Part shown: piece by piece, positions 63,629 to 64,000 of the stretch
Layout of the letters: every line of letters starts with the position of its first letter
Position numbering within the stretch: the stretch's first letter is position 1
Assembly (NCBI GenBank): GCA_964472875.1
Contig: CAYYMD010000005.1
Span: 8,119-72,118 of the forward strand
Direction of reading: 5' to 3'
Source of the DNA: CAYYMD01 sp964472875
GTDB lineage: Bacteria; Planctomycetota; Phycisphaerae; SM23-33
Length of the DNA stretch: 64,000 nucleotides
Notes under the pieces: model-generated
Seen by the model: the letters and a program-made list of their open reading frames with translations, nothing else
Databases searched by the model: none
What the model was told of the DNA's origin: nothing
Program-made: the position numbers and the translations under genes

Positions 63629-63708
63629 CCCCGCATGTGAATGCGGGGATAATAACACCGGTATATAGAGGGACACCGAAAAACTATCCCCCGCTTGACA
63701 GCGGGGGC
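63629..63708. repeat. Double-hairpin module
   Basis: Two hairpins: CCCCGCAT-GTGA-ATGCGGGG (63629-63648) and CCCCCGC-TTGACA-GCGGGGG (about 63689-63708). Their reverse complement recurs, partly decayed, at 17387-17458. Confidence 0.75.
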
Positions 63709-64000
63709 TTACAAACGCGTGCGGCCCTGCGGCCGAATTACGAATGACGAAATTCGAATGTCGAATCAATGACGAATGCACGAATTACGAAACAAATCCG
63801 AAATCCGCAATCCGAAATTCGAAATATGTTTACCCCCTGTATCCCTGCTGATTTGCGCGCGCAGTGGCGCGGGGAAATTCGAGATTGGCGGAGAAAATAT
63901 AAAATTTTTTATGTGCTCTCCCGGCCGTGGGTTACGAATTCCGGGTACGCCCTCCGGGCGCGGTTTGCGCGCGCAAAGGTGTTGTTTCGTCCAAGTATGG
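63699..64000 (+). repeat. ~330-bp dispersed repeat, copy 2 (cut by the edge)
   Basis: Matches 17461-17804: GCGTGCGGCCCTGCGGCCGA, the CGAA-rich block, CCCCCTGTATCCCTGCTGAT, GCGCGCGCAAAGGTGTTGTT and GTCCAAGTATGG at the very end. Differences include a missing ~30-base GC block (CGACGGGACC... of copy 1). Confidence 0.85.

Larger units (their letters stand above)
63328..64000. other. Repeat-rich end of the window without genes
   Basis: Contains an RNA-like GC stretch (63350-63412), copy B of the ~105-bp repeat, two perfect hairpins (63629-63648 and 63689-63708) and copy 2 of the ~330-bp repeat, which is cut by the window edge. Frames here are not gene-like. Confidence 0.7.

Noticed and set aside
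63629..63708. CRISPR array
   Set aside because: The hairpin repeats are few, not evenly spaced and have no unique spacers; no cas genes are in the window.

Overview
The window looks like a chromosome segment of a Gram-negative, anaerobic or facultatively anaerobic, polysaccharide-degrading bacterium. The best guess is Planctomycetota, Phycisphaerae-like. This is inferred from the gene mix: a prepilin-like protein with an H-X9-DG motif, a PEP-CTERM protein, a Tat-exported sulfatase, GH29, GH38 and GH95-type hydrolases, an anti-sigma factor fused to a PQQ-type propeller, and NiFe-hydrogenase maturation genes next to ordinary housekeeping genes. LpxK, TonB parts, a Porin_O_P protein and a TonB-dependent receptor show an outer membrane with LPS.

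Layout. 1-7.4 kb: a minus-strand run of ECF sigma factor, anti-sigma/PQQ sensor, TonB-dependent receptor, DUF3450, TtpC-like ExbB, ExbB, ExbD and the start of tonB. It is a self-contained outer-membrane uptake module with its own regulator; the last five genes overlap by 4 nt or nearly abut. 7.7-10.5 kb: methyltransferase, prepilin-like protein and membrane-anchored HEAT protein. 11-17 kb: tight operon of a UroD-like protein, an SSS symporter and a GH38 alpha-mannosidase. 17.1-18.4 kb: non-coding repeats. 18.4-22.6 kb: GH95 and a phosphate-selective-type porin with a possible Pho-like box. 22.6-33 kb: housekeeping genes (miaB, PCD, rsgA, tRNA-Phe, ctp, tsaD, a small coupled ORF, dnaX, ybaB, recR, tRNA-Leu, mscS) and a cation diffusion facilitator remnant. 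33.4-41.1 kb: GH95-like enzyme, a three-gene proton-channel-type operon (zinc-ribbon ExbB-like protein plus two coiled-coil ExbD-like proteins), a transposase remnant and a sulfatase. 41.4-45.7 kb: CCA transferase, hemL, a membrane protein and a PEP-CTERM protein. 45.9-50.7 kb: hypFCDE with a terminator. 50.8-54.6 kb: tmk, an intervening NYN-domain gene, holB, rex and an HU-family protein. 54.7-61.8 kb: rmuC, GH29 fucosidase lipoprotein, der, lpxK, a TIM-barrel hydrolase-like protein and a Cys-rich small protein. 61.8-64 kb: a gene graveyard with a hicB pseudogene, IS66 remnant, AT-rich membrane gene and repeats, the last a second copy of the 17.5-kb repeat.

The most unusual items are the zinc-ribbon ExbB/dual-ExbD operon; a run of ten A in dnaX where slippage either way would give a gamma-like short product; the sigma/PQQ anti-sigma/TonB module; the ~330-bp dispersed repeat with a partly inverted flank; and half-sites at ~11-bp spacing upstream of the porin. 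All functional calls come from reading motifs by eye; no database search was possible.
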